Shown here: one piece after another, positions 11,441 through 20,423 of the stretch
Layout of the letters: each line of letters opens with the position of its first letter
Numbering within the stretch: position 1 is the stretch's first letter
Origin: Selenomonas sp. oral taxon 892 str. F0426
GTDB lineage: Bacteria > Bacillota > Negativicutes > Selenomonadales > Selenomonadaceae
Assembly: GCF_000468035.1 (NCBI RefSeq)
Contig: NZ_KI260540.1
Coordinates: forward strand, 30,691-94,690
Direction: 5' to 3'
DNA length: 64,000 nt
Made by a program: the position numbers and the translations under genes
Notes under the pieces: generated by a model
Told to the model about the DNA's origin: nothing
The model's database searches: none
The model's input: only the letters and a program-made list of their open reading frames with translations

Positions 11441-12435
11441 AGTTTTTCCGCCTCCTGAATCTCAATGACACGCAGCAGCTCTTCTCTGCTTACCGCATAT
11501 GTTCCAAGCTTCGATACGACGACGCTCGCCGCGAGGTTCGCTAGATATGCACCGTCTGTTGGCTTCAGTCCGCCCGCGAGTGCGAGGCCAAAGACAGCAA
11601 TGACCGTATCCCCTGCACCAGAGACATCGAAGACCTCCTGTGCCTTCGTCGGAATGTGCACGACTTCGTCCCCATGGATGAGCGACAGCCCTTTTTCCGA
11701 GCGCGTGAGGAGGACGTTGCGCAGGCTGAACTTACGCATGGCATAACGTGCCGCCTTCTCGACATCGAAATCATCGTTGGCGATAGGCTCGAGGAGGATT
11801 TCGTTGATCTCCTTCAGATTCGGTGTGATGTAGTCGGCATCCTTGTATTTCGCCCACTGCACTCCTTTCGGATCGACAATGACGGGCACTCCATGGTCGT
11901 GCGCCAAGCGTATGATGCGCTGACATGCATATTCGGTGCAGGAACCTTTGCCGTAGTCCGAGATGATGACGCAGTCCATGCTCTCGTTGAGTTTCTTTTC
12001 GATGAAGCTGAGATAGGTCTGTGCATCATCCCCGTCAATTGGACTGGCATCCTCAAAGTCAAGGCGGAGCATCTGCTGATGTCCGCCGATGATACGGATC
12101 TTAGTCGTGGTCGGGCGATTTGTATAAACGAGTCCCGTATGGTCAATCCCGCGTGCGGAGAACTTTTCGAGCAAGCTCTTGCAGTGTGCATCGTTGCCAA
12201 CATAGCCTGCGATGGTGACATTCGTTCCAAGGAGTGCAAGGTTATGCGCAACATTCGCCGCGCCGCCAAGCGTCTCACGCGTCCCCGTCACATGCGTAAT
12301 CGGCACAGGTGCTTCAGGCGAAATACGCGTAACCTCGCCCGAGTAGTACTTGTCAAGCATGACATCGCCGACGACGAGGATGTTGCTGCGTACACTCTTC
12401 TCCGCAACAGTTGCGCGGATCTTTGCCATATCCAT
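11437..12435 (-). CDS. hldA: D-beta-D-heptose 7-phosphate kinase (RfaE1/HldA)
   Basis: The protein of about 332 residues is a PfkB-family sugar kinase that phosphorylates heptose 7-phosphate at C1. It has V-V-G-D-V-M-L-D-K-Y-Y near the N-terminus, R-E-T-L-G-G-A-A-N-V-A-H-N and D-V-S-G-A-G-D-T-V-I-A-V near residue 265-276 with the catalytic Asp. In E. coli this domain is fused to an adenylyltransferase (HldE); here the two are separate genes (see hldC). ATG at 12435 follows TAGGAGTG; the coding frame runs further upstream but only into the neighbouring gene. Confidence 0.93.
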   Translation of the reverse strand: MDMAKIRATVAEKSVRSNILVVGDVMLDKYYSGEVTRISPEAPVPITHVTGTRETLGGAANVAHNLALLGTNVTIAGYVGNDAHCKSLLEKFSARGIDHTGLVYTNRPTTTKIRIIGGHQQMLRLDFEDASPIDGDDAQTYLSFIEKKLNESMDCVIISDYGKGSCTEYACQRIIRLAHDHGVPVIVDPKGVQWAKYKDADYITPNLKEINEILLEPIANDDFDVEKAARYAMRKFSLRNVLLTRSEKGLSLIHGDEVVHIPTKAQEVFDVSGAGDTVIAVFGLALAGGLKPTDGAYLANLAASVVVSKLGTYAVSREELLRVIEIQEAEKL

Positions 12436-12484
12436 GAGAACACTCCTATCTCTTGCAAAACCTCTTAATGAACTCTGTTCTATC

Positions 12485-13678
12485 TCATTGTTTCCGTGCC
12501 GTCTTCGGCAAAACAGGGCGAACGACACGCCCCGCGGCGCCCTTAGGCGAGAGGATGAAGCTGCCATCCACCTGCTCCACGACCCGTGTCTCAAAATCCG
12601 ACGGCCGCGGCAGCTCGTATGCCGGTTTCTCCCCATTCTCCGCAAGCATCTGATCCGCATATTTCAATATGAGATCGGGGGGCATCTGCTTCATGCACTG
12701 CATATGTTCCTCGCGGCTCAGCGGGCATTCATGAATGCGGCAGGGATGACACGGAACGGGTGCACGAACAGAGATGCTCTTTGCATCATATGGGTAGAAC
12801 CCTGGAATGGGTGATGCACCAAACATACACAGAACGGGAACATTCATCGCGACACCAACGTGCATGGGGCCGGAGTCCGTCGTGATGAAGAGAATGCAGC
12901 GGCGGAGCAGTCCGGCGAGCACGCCGAGGCTGACCTTCCCGGTGAAGATATGCAGCCGAGGGTTCTCCCTCTCACGCATCTGTACTCGACAGGCATCGAC
13001 GATCTCCACGTCCATCGGTCCACCCATGACGGCAACGTGATAGCCACGCACGAGATATGTATCCGCAACGACAGCGAAGTAATCCGCTATCCAGCGCTTC
13101 GTCATCCAGCTCGCTCCAATGTTGAGCGCAATCACCTTGTCTCCAGGGGAAAAATGCCGTTCCCAAAGGCGCCCCGCCGCCTCCTCTGCACCTGGCGGAA
13201 GCCACATCTGGAGCCCGGCATCATCAAGCTCTCCAATAATCCCAGCGGCACGCAGAGCCGCATAGTGTGAATGAATTTCGTGCATGATGAGGTTCTGGTC
13301 AGGACTCACATGATCGAACATGAGAGAGAAGCCGGGCTTTGCATACCCCACAATCCGCTTCCCTCCACTCAACGCTGCGAGCGCAGACGCACGTTCGTTG
13401 CGATGCAGATTGATCACAAGATCATACTTGTTTTTGCGCAGGCGGCGTGCAAAACGCAGAATGCCCAGAAAGCTGTCATCGCGTCCCTTCTTGTCAATAA
13501 AGAGGCAGTCATTGATGTGGCGGTTTTCCTGCACGATATCCGCGAGCTTCAGATCGGCGAGCAGTGTGATATGCGCAGCAGGATAGTTGTGACGGATGGT
13601 ACGCAGGACAGGCGTCATGAGCATGAGGTCGCCAAGGTGCATGAGGTTGATAACGAGAATGTTCTGATATGAGCTCAC
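12485..13678 (-). CDS. Family 9 glycosyltransferase (heptosyltransferase family)
   Basis: The protein of about 397 residues begins N-I-L-V-I-N-L-M-H-L-G-D-L-M-L-M-T-P and carries the ADP-heptose binding motif I-T-T-D-S-G-P-M-H-V-G-V-A near residue 275. Both are typical of WaaC/WaaF/WaaQ-type enzymes that add heptose to the LPS inner core. A Cys cluster C-H-P-C-x5-C-P-L follows, as in many members. I prefer a GTG start at 13678, which overlaps the TGA of the previous gene and follows GGAGGG; ATG at 13696 is the alternative. A basic C-terminal tail of about 40 residues is longer than usual. Confidence 0.8.
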   Translation of the reverse strand: MSSYQNILVINLMHLGDLMLMTPVLRTIRHNYPAAHITLLADLKLADIVQENRHINDCLFIDKKGRDDSFLGILRFARRLRKNKYDLVINLHRNERASALAALSGGKRIVGYAKPGFSLMFDHVSPDQNLIMHEIHSHYAALRAAGIIGELDDAGLQMWLPPGAEEAAGRLWERHFSPGDKVIALNIGASWMTKRWIADYFAVVADTYLVRGYHVAVMGGPMDVEIVDACRVQMRERENPRLHIFTGKVSLGVLAGLLRRCILFITTDSGPMHVGVAMNVPVLCMFGASPIPGFYPYDAKSISVRAPVPCHPCRIHECPLSREEHMQCMKQMPPDLILKYADQMLAENGEKPAYELPRPSDFETRVVEQVDGSFILSPKGAAGRVVRPVLPKTARKQ

Positions 13679-14733
13679 ATTCTCCCTCCATCCCATTCTT
13701 CTCTCATAGCTGGCACTCCCGCCAGTATGTTTTCTGCCCGCGCCATAACTCTATCCGGTGTAATATCAGCAAGACAGTCAAGCCCTAGCGGACAGATCCG
13801 CTTCATGCATCGGCGGCAGCTGCGCTCAATTTCGATGACATTTTCAGGCTGCCGATATAGCCCATTGCGGGTCGGAGGCCACGACCCCATCATCATCAAG
13901 GTGGGCACATCAAGGGCATCGGATAGATGTGTAGGCCCTGTGTCTCCGCCAATCACAACGGCGGCACCGCGGAAAAGTGCTGCGAGCTCTGGTAGGCTTG
14001 TCTGCTCCACCAGGGATGCAACCGGAGCATTGGCTGCCTGCTGAATCTCCTCTGCACGCCTCACATCATCGGCACCGCCGCCGACGAGAATCGGCATGAT
14101 GCCGCGTCCCCTCAGCTGATCGGCTAGGCGAGCAAAAAACGTCGTTGGCCACCTTTTATTTGCACGGCTGGCGCCAACGATGAGAGGCGCATAACGCGTG
14201 TTCTGACCACAGACAGCCAGCCGTTTTTCCTCTGCAGATTGGACATCCTGCGCTGATATGCAAAACGAAAAAACAGCCTTATCCGCAGGGCATCCAAGAG
14301 CGCGTACAACATCGAGATTCTGCTCGACGATATGTCCATCCATATGAGCCCCACGGATTGGACGGGATATGAGAGATGCTCCCTCGCGCATAAATCCCGT
14401 ACCGATTTTTTTTTGCGCGCGGACGAAAAAAGCAATCGCTGCTGATTTGAACAACCCCTGCAAATCCATCGAAACATCGTAGTGGTGCTTCTGTAAAAGC
14501 CGCCGAAAGGGGATAAAATGACGAAGGAATCCCTGCCGTGTTTTCAGTTCCTTTTTCGGAAAGACAATGATTTCATCGACATCACTGCACATCGCCACGA
14601 TATCCCTGGCCGCAGGCTCGACAACCCAGGTGATATGTACGCTGGGCCGATATTCTCTCAGAGCATGTATTGCGGGGATCGCATGGATGACATCGCCGAT
14701 CGCAGAGAGCTTAATCACAAGAATGTTGTTCAA
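13675..14733 (-). CDS. Family 9 glycosyltransferase, lipopolysaccharide heptosyltransferase
   Basis: This 352-residue protein opens N-N-I-L-V-I-K-L-S-A-I-G-D-V-I-H-A-I-P, the WaaC/WaaF N-terminal signature, and has G-G-D-T-G-P-T-H-L-S-D-A-L near residue 260 for ADP-heptose binding, then C-R-R-C-M-K-R-I-C-P-L-G. It transfers L,D-heptose to the Kdo-lipid A acceptor or to the first heptose. Translation starts at TTG directly behind the TGA of hldC. Two tandem family 9 genes suggest successive heptose additions; the order is not certain from sequence. Confidence 0.85.
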   Translation of the reverse strand: MNNILVIKLSAIGDVIHAIPAIHALREYRPSVHITWVVEPAARDIVAMCSDVDEIIVFPKKELKTRQGFLRHFIPFRRLLQKHHYDVSMDLQGLFKSAAIAFFVRAQKKIGTGFMREGASLISRPIRGAHMDGHIVEQNLDVVRALGCPADKAVFSFCISAQDVQSAEEKRLAVCGQNTRYAPLIVGASRANKRWPTTFFARLADQLRGRGIMPILVGGGADDVRRAEEIQQAANAPVASLVEQTSLPELAALFRGAAVVIGGDTGPTHLSDALDVPTLMMMGSWPPTRNGLYRQPENVIEIERSCRRCMKRICPLGLDCLADITPDRVMARAENILAGVPAMREEWDGGRM

Positions 14734-15198
14734 TCATACCGCCTGCATTCTCTGGATGATATTCGTTGTGGATTTGCCCGCAACAAGGGGGATAAATGCG
14801 ACCTCTCCGCCATAGCGCTCGACAATGCGCGCCTCTGGCAGCGTCTCCGGCGTATAGTCACCGCCCTTGACATAGACCGCAGGATGCACCTTTGCGATCA
14901 GTTCCTCGGCCGTATCCTCGTCAAATATCACAACTGCATCCACGGATTTCAGCGCTCCCACAACCTCTGCACGCTCCTCAGCAGTATTGACGGGGCGCGT
15001 CTCCCCCTTGAGGCGGCGCACGGAGGCGTCACTGTTCAGCCCGAGGATAAGCACATCCCCGAGCGCACGTGCCGCAGCAAGATAACGCACATGACCCGAA
15101 TGGAGGATATCAAAGCACCCATTCGTAAAAACGACACGCTGTCCTGCTGCGCGCAGAGTCTCAGAAAACTCTGCAATCCGATTGTTTGGGATCAGCAT
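14734..15198 (-). CDS. hldC: D-glycero-beta-D-manno-heptose 1-phosphate adenylyltransferase (RfaE2/HldC)
   Basis: The protein of about 154 residues charges heptose 1-phosphate with ATP to give ADP-heptose. It contains [19 protein letters not shown], the nucleotidyltransferase H-x-G-H signature, and V-K-G-G-D-Y and K-S-T-T-N-I-I motifs of RfaE domain II. It exists as a free-standing gene separate from the kinase, as in Aquifex- and Burkholderia-type arrangements. ATG at 15198 follows GGGGAGAG; upstream codons belong to the lptD reading region in another frame. Confidence 0.93.
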   Translation of the reverse strand: MLIPNNRIAEFSETLRAAGQRVVFTNGCFDILHSGHVRYLAAARALGDVLILGLNSDASVRRLKGETRPVNTAEERAEVVGALKSVDAVVIFDEDTAEELIAKVHPAVYVKGGDYTPETLPEARIVERYGGEVAFIPLVAGKSTTNIIQRMQAV

Positions 15199-15232
15199 AC
15201 CAGTCTCTCCCCACCCACTCGTCCACGTATCT

Positions 15233-16759
15233 TTACCATGGCGTAAACTCCCATTTGACCTTCCACGAATCCTGCTTCGAGCGATAGCGCAGGATAATCT
15301 GCGAGCAGTGCAGATCGTGGAACCAGTAGTAGTCCACATCCGTCCACTTGTGTGGCTCCACAGCATACTTCGTGCCTACCGCGATCCGATTGCGCTCGTC
15401 GAGTCGATAGCTCAGTCCCGCCTGCAAGACTTTAGAGTAGTCCTCCTGATCGTAGTCAAAGAGTGATTTTTGTTTTGATTTCTGCGTATAAACAGCCCCG
15501 ACGTATGCGGCAAATCGATCATTGAATGACTTTGTGAGGTAGGCACTCGCATCGAAGCCCTGCACCCGCGATCCGTCATAGCTCTCGCGCGTGACGGAGT
15601 ACCCCGTTGCCAGGTCGATCCGAAAACCGTGAAAGGGGATCGTATCATGCACAACGGAAATGCCGTACTGCCAGTGATTGCTGTGGATACCACTCCCATA
15701 CCAGCGGCCATACTCGGAGTAGAGGCGGTAGGTAACCGGCGTCTTGCCGACCCGCTTCCCGTAGCTGAGTGTCAGGGACGGCTCCTTCTTGATCCACGCG
15801 TTATCCCCGTCCTCAAAGACACCATAGGTCAGGAGCGCACGCATTCCTGCATTTGCCCAGTCAAGATCGTAGTGACTGCGCCAGCCCTTGTTCGTCGTTG
15901 CATAGATGTCCGCACGCGCCGTCACACGAGGCATAAGATCATGTTCAAAGGTCTGCTCCACCCAAAGGCCGTCGTCACTGTCATAGCCGGCACGAGGGAA
16001 ATTTCGCTGTATGGGCTTCGACGTATCCACCTCATAGCGTTTCCTCGCAAAGATGACCTTGTTCTTGAGCCAGAACTTCACATTCGTCAGCACCATGCGG
16101 TTCCCAGGATAGACTTCCGTTACATCTGCGCTCAGATGATAGTCCGGCTTCTCTGCGCTGCATTTCGTCTGCGTGCCATCATAGACAACGATTTTGTCCG
16201 GGTAGAACTCGAACCGCTTGCCTGTCATATAGTAGCCGCCAACCTTGCCCGCAGTCTCCTCCATCGTGCCCTCGTGCGTTTTGTAGTTATAGTTGATGCG
16301 GTAGCCGTCGAGCGTTACGCGCGCCGCGCCCTCCGTGAGCTGGAGCACATGTGCACGGTCAGGAACGGAGACGTCGCCTGATACCGTATTCCCCTCCACA
16401 TAGTCGCCTTGGAAGCGCCGTGCCGCCAGCTGCACGATGTCCACGTGTCCCTTGGCCGTAAATGCACCCGTACGCTCATCATAGGTGAGATCATCACCCT
16501 CGAACGCAATGGGGGACGGCGCATCCTCCGTCACGGGATGGCGAAGATACTTCTCCATCGCCGCCACATCGGCAAGAAGCTTCTCCTGCTCCGGTGTGAG
16601 CCGGTTTGCACGTTCCTCCCGCCGCTCGTTCTCGATAAAGTCCAAATGCTGAAAGCCCGTATCCGAGTCCCCGCGGTAGGCAGCATGAGTTTCCAACGGG
16701 AGCACTGTACAGGCAGCAGTCAATGTGAGTAGGATGCGCGTTTTTATCGGCTCGGTCAT
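15233..16759 (-). CDS. lptD: LPS-assembly protein LptD (OstA), short form
   Basis: The 508-residue protein has a signal peptide (positive T-E-P-I-K-T-R, hydrophobic core, cleavage near T-H-A-A-Y). An OstA/LptA-like jellyroll region follows at about 80-200 ([19 protein letters not shown]). The second half is rich in alternating aromatic beta strands and ends in F-T-P-W, the C-terminal aromatic expected of an outer-membrane barrel. LptD inserts LPS into the outer leaflet. It is much shorter than E. coli LptD (784 residues), with a reduced barrel. It leads the heptose operon, so the transporter and its cargo are made together. The promoter upstream is divergent from the next genes. Confidence 0.83.
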   Translation of the reverse strand: MTEPIKTRILLTLTAACTVLPLETHAAYRGDSDTGFQHLDFIENERREERANRLTPEQEKLLADVAAMEKYLRHPVTEDAPSPIAFEGDDLTYDERTGAFTAKGHVDIVQLAARRFQGDYVEGNTVSGDVSVPDRAHVLQLTEGAARVTLDGYRINYNYKTHEGTMEETAGKVGGYYMTGKRFEFYPDKIVVYDGTQTKCSAEKPDYHLSADVTEVYPGNRMVLTNVKFWLKNKVIFARKRYEVDTSKPIQRNFPRAGYDSDDGLWVEQTFEHDLMPRVTARADIYATTNKGWRSHYDLDWANAGMRALLTYGVFEDGDNAWIKKEPSLTLSYGKRVGKTPVTYRLYSEYGRWYGSGIHSNHWQYGISVVHDTIPFHGFRIDLATGYSVTRESYDGSRVQGFDASAYLTKSFNDRFAAYVGAVYTQKSKQKSLFDYDQEDYSKVLQAGLSYRLDERNRIAVGTKYAVEPHKWTDVDYYWFHDLHCSQIILRYRSKQDSWKVKWEFTPW

Positions 16760-16800
16760 CAGCGCGTTCTCCTGTCTTTGTAAAGTAGTTTGACGTTATT

Positions 16801-16829
16801 ATACTACATCATAAACGGAATTTTCGCAA
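16801..16829 (-). promoter_or_regulatory. Putative promoter of the lptD-heptose-pse operon
   Basis: Read on the minus strand, TTGCGA and TAGTAT are separated by 17 bases about 45 bases upstream of the lptD start. A perfect TATAAT (plus-strand 16798-16803) overlaps the same place with worse spacing, so the exact -10 is uncertain. No other good promoter is seen in the 199-bp divergent region on this strand. Confidence 0.5.
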
Positions 16830-16882
16830 CTGAAAAGAGCGCATACACATTGTGCATCCACATCATCTCATACAAGATAAAT

Positions 16883-16911
16883 TTGACGCACAAAAATTTT
16901 TCCTCTATAAT
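16883..16911 (+). promoter_or_regulatory. Sigma-70 type promoter for the secreted-protein gene pair
   Basis: TTGACG and TATAAT are separated by exactly 17 bases, close to the vegetative consensus. The start of the first gene lies about 48 bases downstream behind AAAGGAGG. This promoter points away from lptD. Confidence 0.8.
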
Positions 16912-16958
16912 AGACGCGAATTAGGAAGGATCCATAGAGAAAGGAGGCGCTCATCGGA

Positions 16959-17366
16959 ATGCAGCGTTTCACAGCGAGCGGATTACTGCTTGCTGTCACT
17001 TTATTGATCGCAGGTGTGAGCACATGCAGCGCAGCAGAGGATATGCGCTTCGTCGATGCAGAGGATGACACGGGCTACTACGTCGATGCCGCAAGCATTG
17101 TCCGCGTCTCGGATACGGAACGCGATGCAGTTGTTGCCGTTGTCAAGGCAGGCGAGAATCGCCGCTATCTCTACCGTACACGACTCAACCCACACGCAGG
17201 AACATATCAGTTTGTCTCCGCTCAGGTCGAGGTCTATGATACAAAGGAGATTCTGCGCACGACGCAGGGCATGGATGTGCCACGACCATATACGCCGGCT
17301 TCGCCGCTCAGAAGCATTGCTGACTTTATTGAAGAACTGCTCACATCCAAGCAGCAAGCCAGATAG
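16959..17366 (+). CDS. Secreted protein of unknown function
   Basis: The 135-residue protein has a typical signal peptide (M-Q-R-F-T then a hydrophobic stretch to about residue 25, cleavage near C-S-A-A-E). The mature part contains E-D-D-T-G-Y-Y-V-D-A-A-S-I, which resembles short periplasmic proteins that report a 'surface/YDAAS' type strand pattern, but I do not recognise a family. AGAAAGGAGG precedes the ATG. It is followed after 14 bases by another exported protein, so the two are probably co-transcribed. An envelope role is likely because of the signal peptide and the divergent lptD operon. Confidence 0.7.
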   Translation: MQRFTASGLLLAVTLLIAGVSTCSAAEDMRFVDAEDDTGYYVDAASIVRVSDTERDAVVAVVKAGENRRYLYRTRLNPHAGTYQFVSAQVEVYDTKEILRTTQGMDVPRPYTPASPLRSIADFIEELLTSKQQAR

Positions 17367-17380
17367 AAGGAGGATCATTC

Positions 17381-18382
17381 ATGCGACAGAAAATCTGCGC
17401 CCTCATGTTGACCCTTGTGCTCGCGCTCACATCCTTTGGCACGGCACTGGCAGCAGAACCGCCCAATGCCGTCCAGTCCAAGCTTGCGCTCATTGAGCAG
17501 GACACCTATGGACAAGAGCAGACGGGTGCGCTCATTGACCGCATCAACCGGCTTGAACGTGACTATGACGGCAAGCACCGCAGCGGGAGTCTTATGGCGC
17601 GAATTGACGCCATCTATGACGAGGTCTACACAAACAGCACCGCACCATCCGTCCTGATGAACCTAAATGCCATCGAATGGAACATCAACCATGAGACGAG
17701 TCTGCGCTCCGTGCAGGAGCGCGTCAGCGAGATGGAGATGGCCCTCCTCGGCAAAACGAGTGAGGGAACATTCAAAAAGCGCATCTCTGCACTCTCGACA
17801 GCATCCTTCGGCACGAAGGACATCCCCGTCACCCCCGTCTCCGTTCCTGCAAATACACTCGTCAAAGTTACGCTCGTGACGCCTGTCAATGCAAAAAACC
17901 TAAAGGTCGGCGACACAATCGAGTATCAGGTCGCGGATGATGTCTTCGTCGGTGATGTCCTCGTCTTTACGAAGGGCTCGCGCGGTGAGGGCACCGTTAC
18001 GAAGGTGAAACAGGCGAAGAACTTTGGCCGCAACGCCGCCGTTGACGTTGACTTCAAGAATACAAAGGCACTCGACGGAACCTACGTCACTACCTTCATC
18101 GGCGAAGAGGCAAAGAAGGAAATGCAGCATCTCGCGATGGCAGCTGGTGCGTCGCTCGCGGGCATTGCCGTCCTCGGCCCTCTCGGTGTTGTCGCCGGTG
18201 CATTTGTCCACGGCAAAAACGTCGACCTCCCTGCGGGTACGGAACTCTACATACAGACTCAGAGCGAGACAACCGTCTACGGTGTACAGACAACCTACGA
18301 CAGCGCCGCTCCGTTCCAGTCTGCGGCAGCGCGCAATACTGCTAATGACAGCGACAACAGCGTCTACGATGATGAGGTATAG
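17381..18382 (+). CDS. Exported repeat protein of unknown function
   Basis: The 333-residue protein has a clear signal peptide (cleavage near A-L-A-A-E, residue 24). Residues 30-145 contain roughly four imperfect helical repeats of about 30 residues of the form L-x-x-I-E-x-D-x-Y-G-x5-G-x-L-x-x-R-I-x-x-L-E. Residues 155-260 form a beta-rich part (V-K-V-T-L-V-T-P-V-N-A-K-N-L-K-V-G-D-T-I-E-Y) with a short glycine/alanine-rich hydrophobic stretch (A-M-A-A-G-A-S-L-A-G-I-A-V-L-G) that could be membrane-embedded. GAAGGAGG precedes the ATG. The function is unknown; the layout suggests a cell-wall or outer-membrane associated protein. Confidence 0.7.
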   Translation: MRQKICALMLTLVLALTSFGTALAAEPPNAVQSKLALIEQDTYGQEQTGALIDRINRLERDYDGKHRSGSLMARIDAIYDEVYTNSTAPSVLMNLNAIEWNINHETSLRSVQERVSEMEMALLGKTSEGTFKKRISALSTASFGTKDIPVTPVSVPANTLVKVTLVTPVNAKNLKVGDTIEYQVADDVFVGDVLVFTKGSRGEGTVTKVKQAKNFGRNAAVDVDFKNTKALDGTYVTTFIGEEAKKEMQHLAMAAGASLAGIAVLGPLGVVAGAFVHGKNVDLPAGTELYIQTQSETTVYGVQTTYDSAAPFQSAAARNTANDSDNSVYDDEV

Positions 18383-18419
18383 ACATCACTGATAATTTCG
18401 ACAGCGTTTCTGATAAGAT

Positions 18420-18463
18420 CCGCATCTGTCCCCTCTGTGGGTGTGACAGATGCGGCATTTTTG
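18420..18463 (+). terminator. Rho-independent terminator
   Basis: An 11-base perfect stem (CCGCATCTGTC with its complement at 18445-18455), a 14-base loop and a following ATTTTTG close the secreted-protein pair. Confidence 0.8.
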
Positions 18464-18482
18464 TATCATCAGGAGGCACGCA

Positions 18483-19028
18483 TTGTTCAGATTCACATTT
18501 GATTTTACAGAACAGGATGCACTTCACTTCACCCTCTTTTGTATTTTGAACGCCCCCTTGTTCAAATGGGCAAATCGAGTGGCGCTCGCTGTCCTGCTGA
18601 CGATCCCGCTGCTCCCCATCCTGTTTTTTCTCCAAGATCTCCTGAGCGATGCCCCAGGGGAGTTCGAGGAGCTGCTCATACGAACCGTTCTGACCACCGT
18701 CCTCTGTATTGTACTCTACCGCATTTACACCCATCTCTTGGAACGTACCACCACACGAGACGTGCTGCGCCGCCTTGAAGCGATGCGTGCTGCGCATATG
18801 TTTGGCATCCGTATTGTCATCTTCGAGGAGATGCACATCGTCGAACGCTGCGAGCATACAGAACGCACAATCGCCTATCGGAGCATTACCGATGTGAGTC
18901 TCTCCGACAATGGCATCTATCTCTTCACTGCACCAACAGAGGCAATCGTCCTACCCCTGTATATCTTTGCATCGGAGGAAGAAAAAAGGGAGCTCCTTGC
19001 TCTGGTTCGGGCAAAGGTGTCGCCGTAA
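18483..19028 (+). CDS. Membrane protein with YcxB-like C-terminal domain
   Basis: The protein of about 181 residues starts at TTG behind AGGAGG (spacing about six); an ATG 33 bases upstream lies inside the terminator stem and is unlikely. Residues 1-30 match the start of YcxB-like proteins (F-x-F-T-F-D-F-T-E-Q-D-A-L-H-F). Two hydrophobic segments follow at about 30-50 and 65-85. The C-terminal half ends I-A-Y-R-S-I-T-D-V-S-L-S-D-N-G-I-Y-L-F, the conserved YcxB strand pattern. The function of the family is unknown. It runs head to head with the next gene, sharing a terminator. Confidence 0.7.
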   Translation: MFRFTFDFTEQDALHFTLFCILNAPLFKWANRVALAVLLTIPLLPILFFLQDLLSDAPGEFEELLIRTVLTTVLCIVLYRIYTHLLERTTTRDVLRRLEAMRAAHMFGIRIVIFEEMHIVERCEHTERTIAYRSITDVSLSDNGIYLFTAPTEAIVLPLYIFASEEEKRELLALVRAKVSP

Positions 19029-19070
19029 CACAAAGGGCTCACATGCCAGATGCCATGTGAGCCCTTTGTG
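19029..19070. terminator. Bidirectional terminator
   Basis: A perfect 17-base inverted repeat (CACAAAGGGCTCACATG and its complement) with an eight-base loop lies between two convergent genes. A-rich and T-rich ends on either side allow it to stop both transcripts. Confidence 0.85.
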
Positions 19071-19082
19071 ATGATAACTTTT

Positions 19083-19535
19083 TCAGCGGACGAAGAATCC
19101 TGCAAGCTTCATATCCTCATCGTAGCTGAGACGATAAACGACAGCTGTTGCCTTGTACCCCACGGCAATCTCACAGATGACGTACCACTTGTCACCCTCC
19201 TTGCCTGCTGTCATGAGCGGCTTGCCGACACCCGCACGCGCGCCCCACTTCGGCGCGAACTCCGCCTTTGCTCCCGTGACTTGCTCCGCCGTCAAATGCG
19301 GGCGCAGCTCACGCGTCGCCTCGAGCTGAAGCCCCGTCACATCATCCTTTTCAAAGCGCGTGATCGTCGCCATCACATGCTGCTCAACGGCCTGCACATC
19401 AAACGGTGCCTGTTCCTGCTGTGTCTGTTCCTGCGCTGCAGGTGCATCCTCAGCGTAGGCCGCAGGCGCTGCTGCAAATGCGCTGCCCGCGATGAGTACA
19501 GCGGCAAGAAGACGGGAAAGCATACGGATTTTCAT
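19083..19535 (-). CDS. Exported DUF3887-type protein
   Basis: The protein of about 150 residues has a signal peptide with alanine-rich core (cleavage near A-Y-A-E-D, residue 28), then a Gln/Ala/Pro linker. A compact domain follows with E-A-T-R-E-L-R-P-H-L-T-A-E-Q-V and V-G-K-P-L-M-T-A-G-K-E-G-D-K-W-Y-V-I-C-E, the pattern of DUF3887 (a small NTF2-like fold). It is exported and its role is unknown. I use ATG at 19535, six bases after AGGAGG; the ATG two codons earlier is too close to the site. Confidence 0.7.
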   Translation of the reverse strand: MKIRMLSRLLAAVLIAGSAFAAAPAAYAEDAPAAQEQTQQEQAPFDVQAVEQHVMATITRFEKDDVTGLQLEATRELRPHLTAEQVTGAKAEFAPKWGARAGVGKPLMTAGKEGDKWYVICEIAVGYKATAVVYRLSYDEDMKLAGFFVR

Positions 19536-19591
19536 AAACATCCTCCTATGAGTAGATCAACGGGGAGATGTACTCCCCTAAAACACACACC

Positions 19592-20284
19592 CTATTTAAT
19601 GCATGAGAAACACGCGAGCGACTCGACGCACTCAACTGTCACGTCGCGATAGAGATTTTCCAGCCGCGCTTTGAGGCTCTCTTCCGTGTCGTACGGCGGT
19701 GTAAAGAATCCCATGCGCGTATAGAGATGCTTTACGACGAACTCTGTGCGCGGATTTCCTCCGAGCACGAATACGGAACCGGTCAGACGCCCGCCGGGAC
19801 GCAGCACACGATGCACCTCGCTCCATGCAGCCTCCTTGTCCGGGAATGCATGAAAACCGTTAATCGAGACTGCCGCATCAAAGAAATTATCCTCGAACGT
19901 CAGCTGTCCGACATCTCCCTCGACGAATGCAATATTGTGTACCCCGATCGCATCGGCACGTGCACGCGCTGCCGCGAGCATCGCCGGTGAATAGTCGAGA
20001 CAGGTGATGTCTGCGTTCGGCAGCTCGGCATAGACAGGCAGCGATAGGCATCCCGTCCCCACTGGCACCTCTAGCAGACGCCCGTCAAAGCCCTCATGTG
20101 CTGCGCGCAGTGCAAGGCCGACGTAGCGGCTCACGCCATTTCTGTCCAGCCCCCACACGAGCCGCGAGACGAATTTCCCCGACCACGTCGAATACGTCAT
20201 CATCCCATCGTAGAGACTTGCAAGCCGCCCCACCGAGTGATACGCGCCCCTTATCTTTTCATACCGCCGTAATTCCTCGTCCAT
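19592..20284 (-). CDS. Class I SAM-dependent methyltransferase
   Basis: The protein of about 230 residues contains L-L-E-V-P-V-G-T-G-C-L-S-L near residue 65 (SAM motif I), C-L-D-Y-S-P-A-M-L-A-A-A-R (motif II) and F-D-A-A-V-S-I-N-G-F-H-A-F-P-D-K plus V-L-R-P-G-G-R-L (motifs post II/III), as in UbiE/Methyltransf_11 proteins. The substrate cannot be read. The start at 20284 follows AAAGGACG; longer forms lack a site. It has its own promoter at 20317-20345. Confidence 0.8.
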   Translation of the reverse strand: MDEELRRYEKIRGAYHSVGRLASLYDGMMTYSTWSGKFVSRLVWGLDRNGVSRYVGLALRAAHEGFDGRLLEVPVGTGCLSLPVYAELPNADITCLDYSPAMLAAARARADAIGVHNIAFVEGDVGQLTFEDNFFDAAVSINGFHAFPDKEAAWSEVHRVLRPGGRLTGSVFVLGGNPRTEFVVKHLYTRMGFFTPPYDTEESLKARLENLYRDVTVECVESLACFSCIK

Positions 20285-20316
20285 CGTGACGTCCTTTCTC
20301 ATTGCCATTGGGATAT

Positions 20317-20345
20317 ATTCTAGCATAAAATACGCGAAGGTTCAA
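20317..20345 (-). promoter_or_regulatory. Promoter of the methyltransferase gene
   Basis: On the minus strand TTGAAC and TAGAAT are 17 bases apart, with TG one base before the -10 (extended -10). It lies about 35 bases upstream of the chosen start. Confidence 0.65.
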
Positions 20346-20423
20346 ATCACACAACCTTATAGACACACTTTATATTCGGTGGTAAACTTTAGGTAATCAA
20401 TGAAAACGAAAGGGAGATCCATC

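Noticed and set aside
18388..18420. Another MITE end (CACTGATAATTTCG...TCTGATAAG)
   Set aside because: The resemblance to the element at 53281 covers too few bases to separate it from chance.
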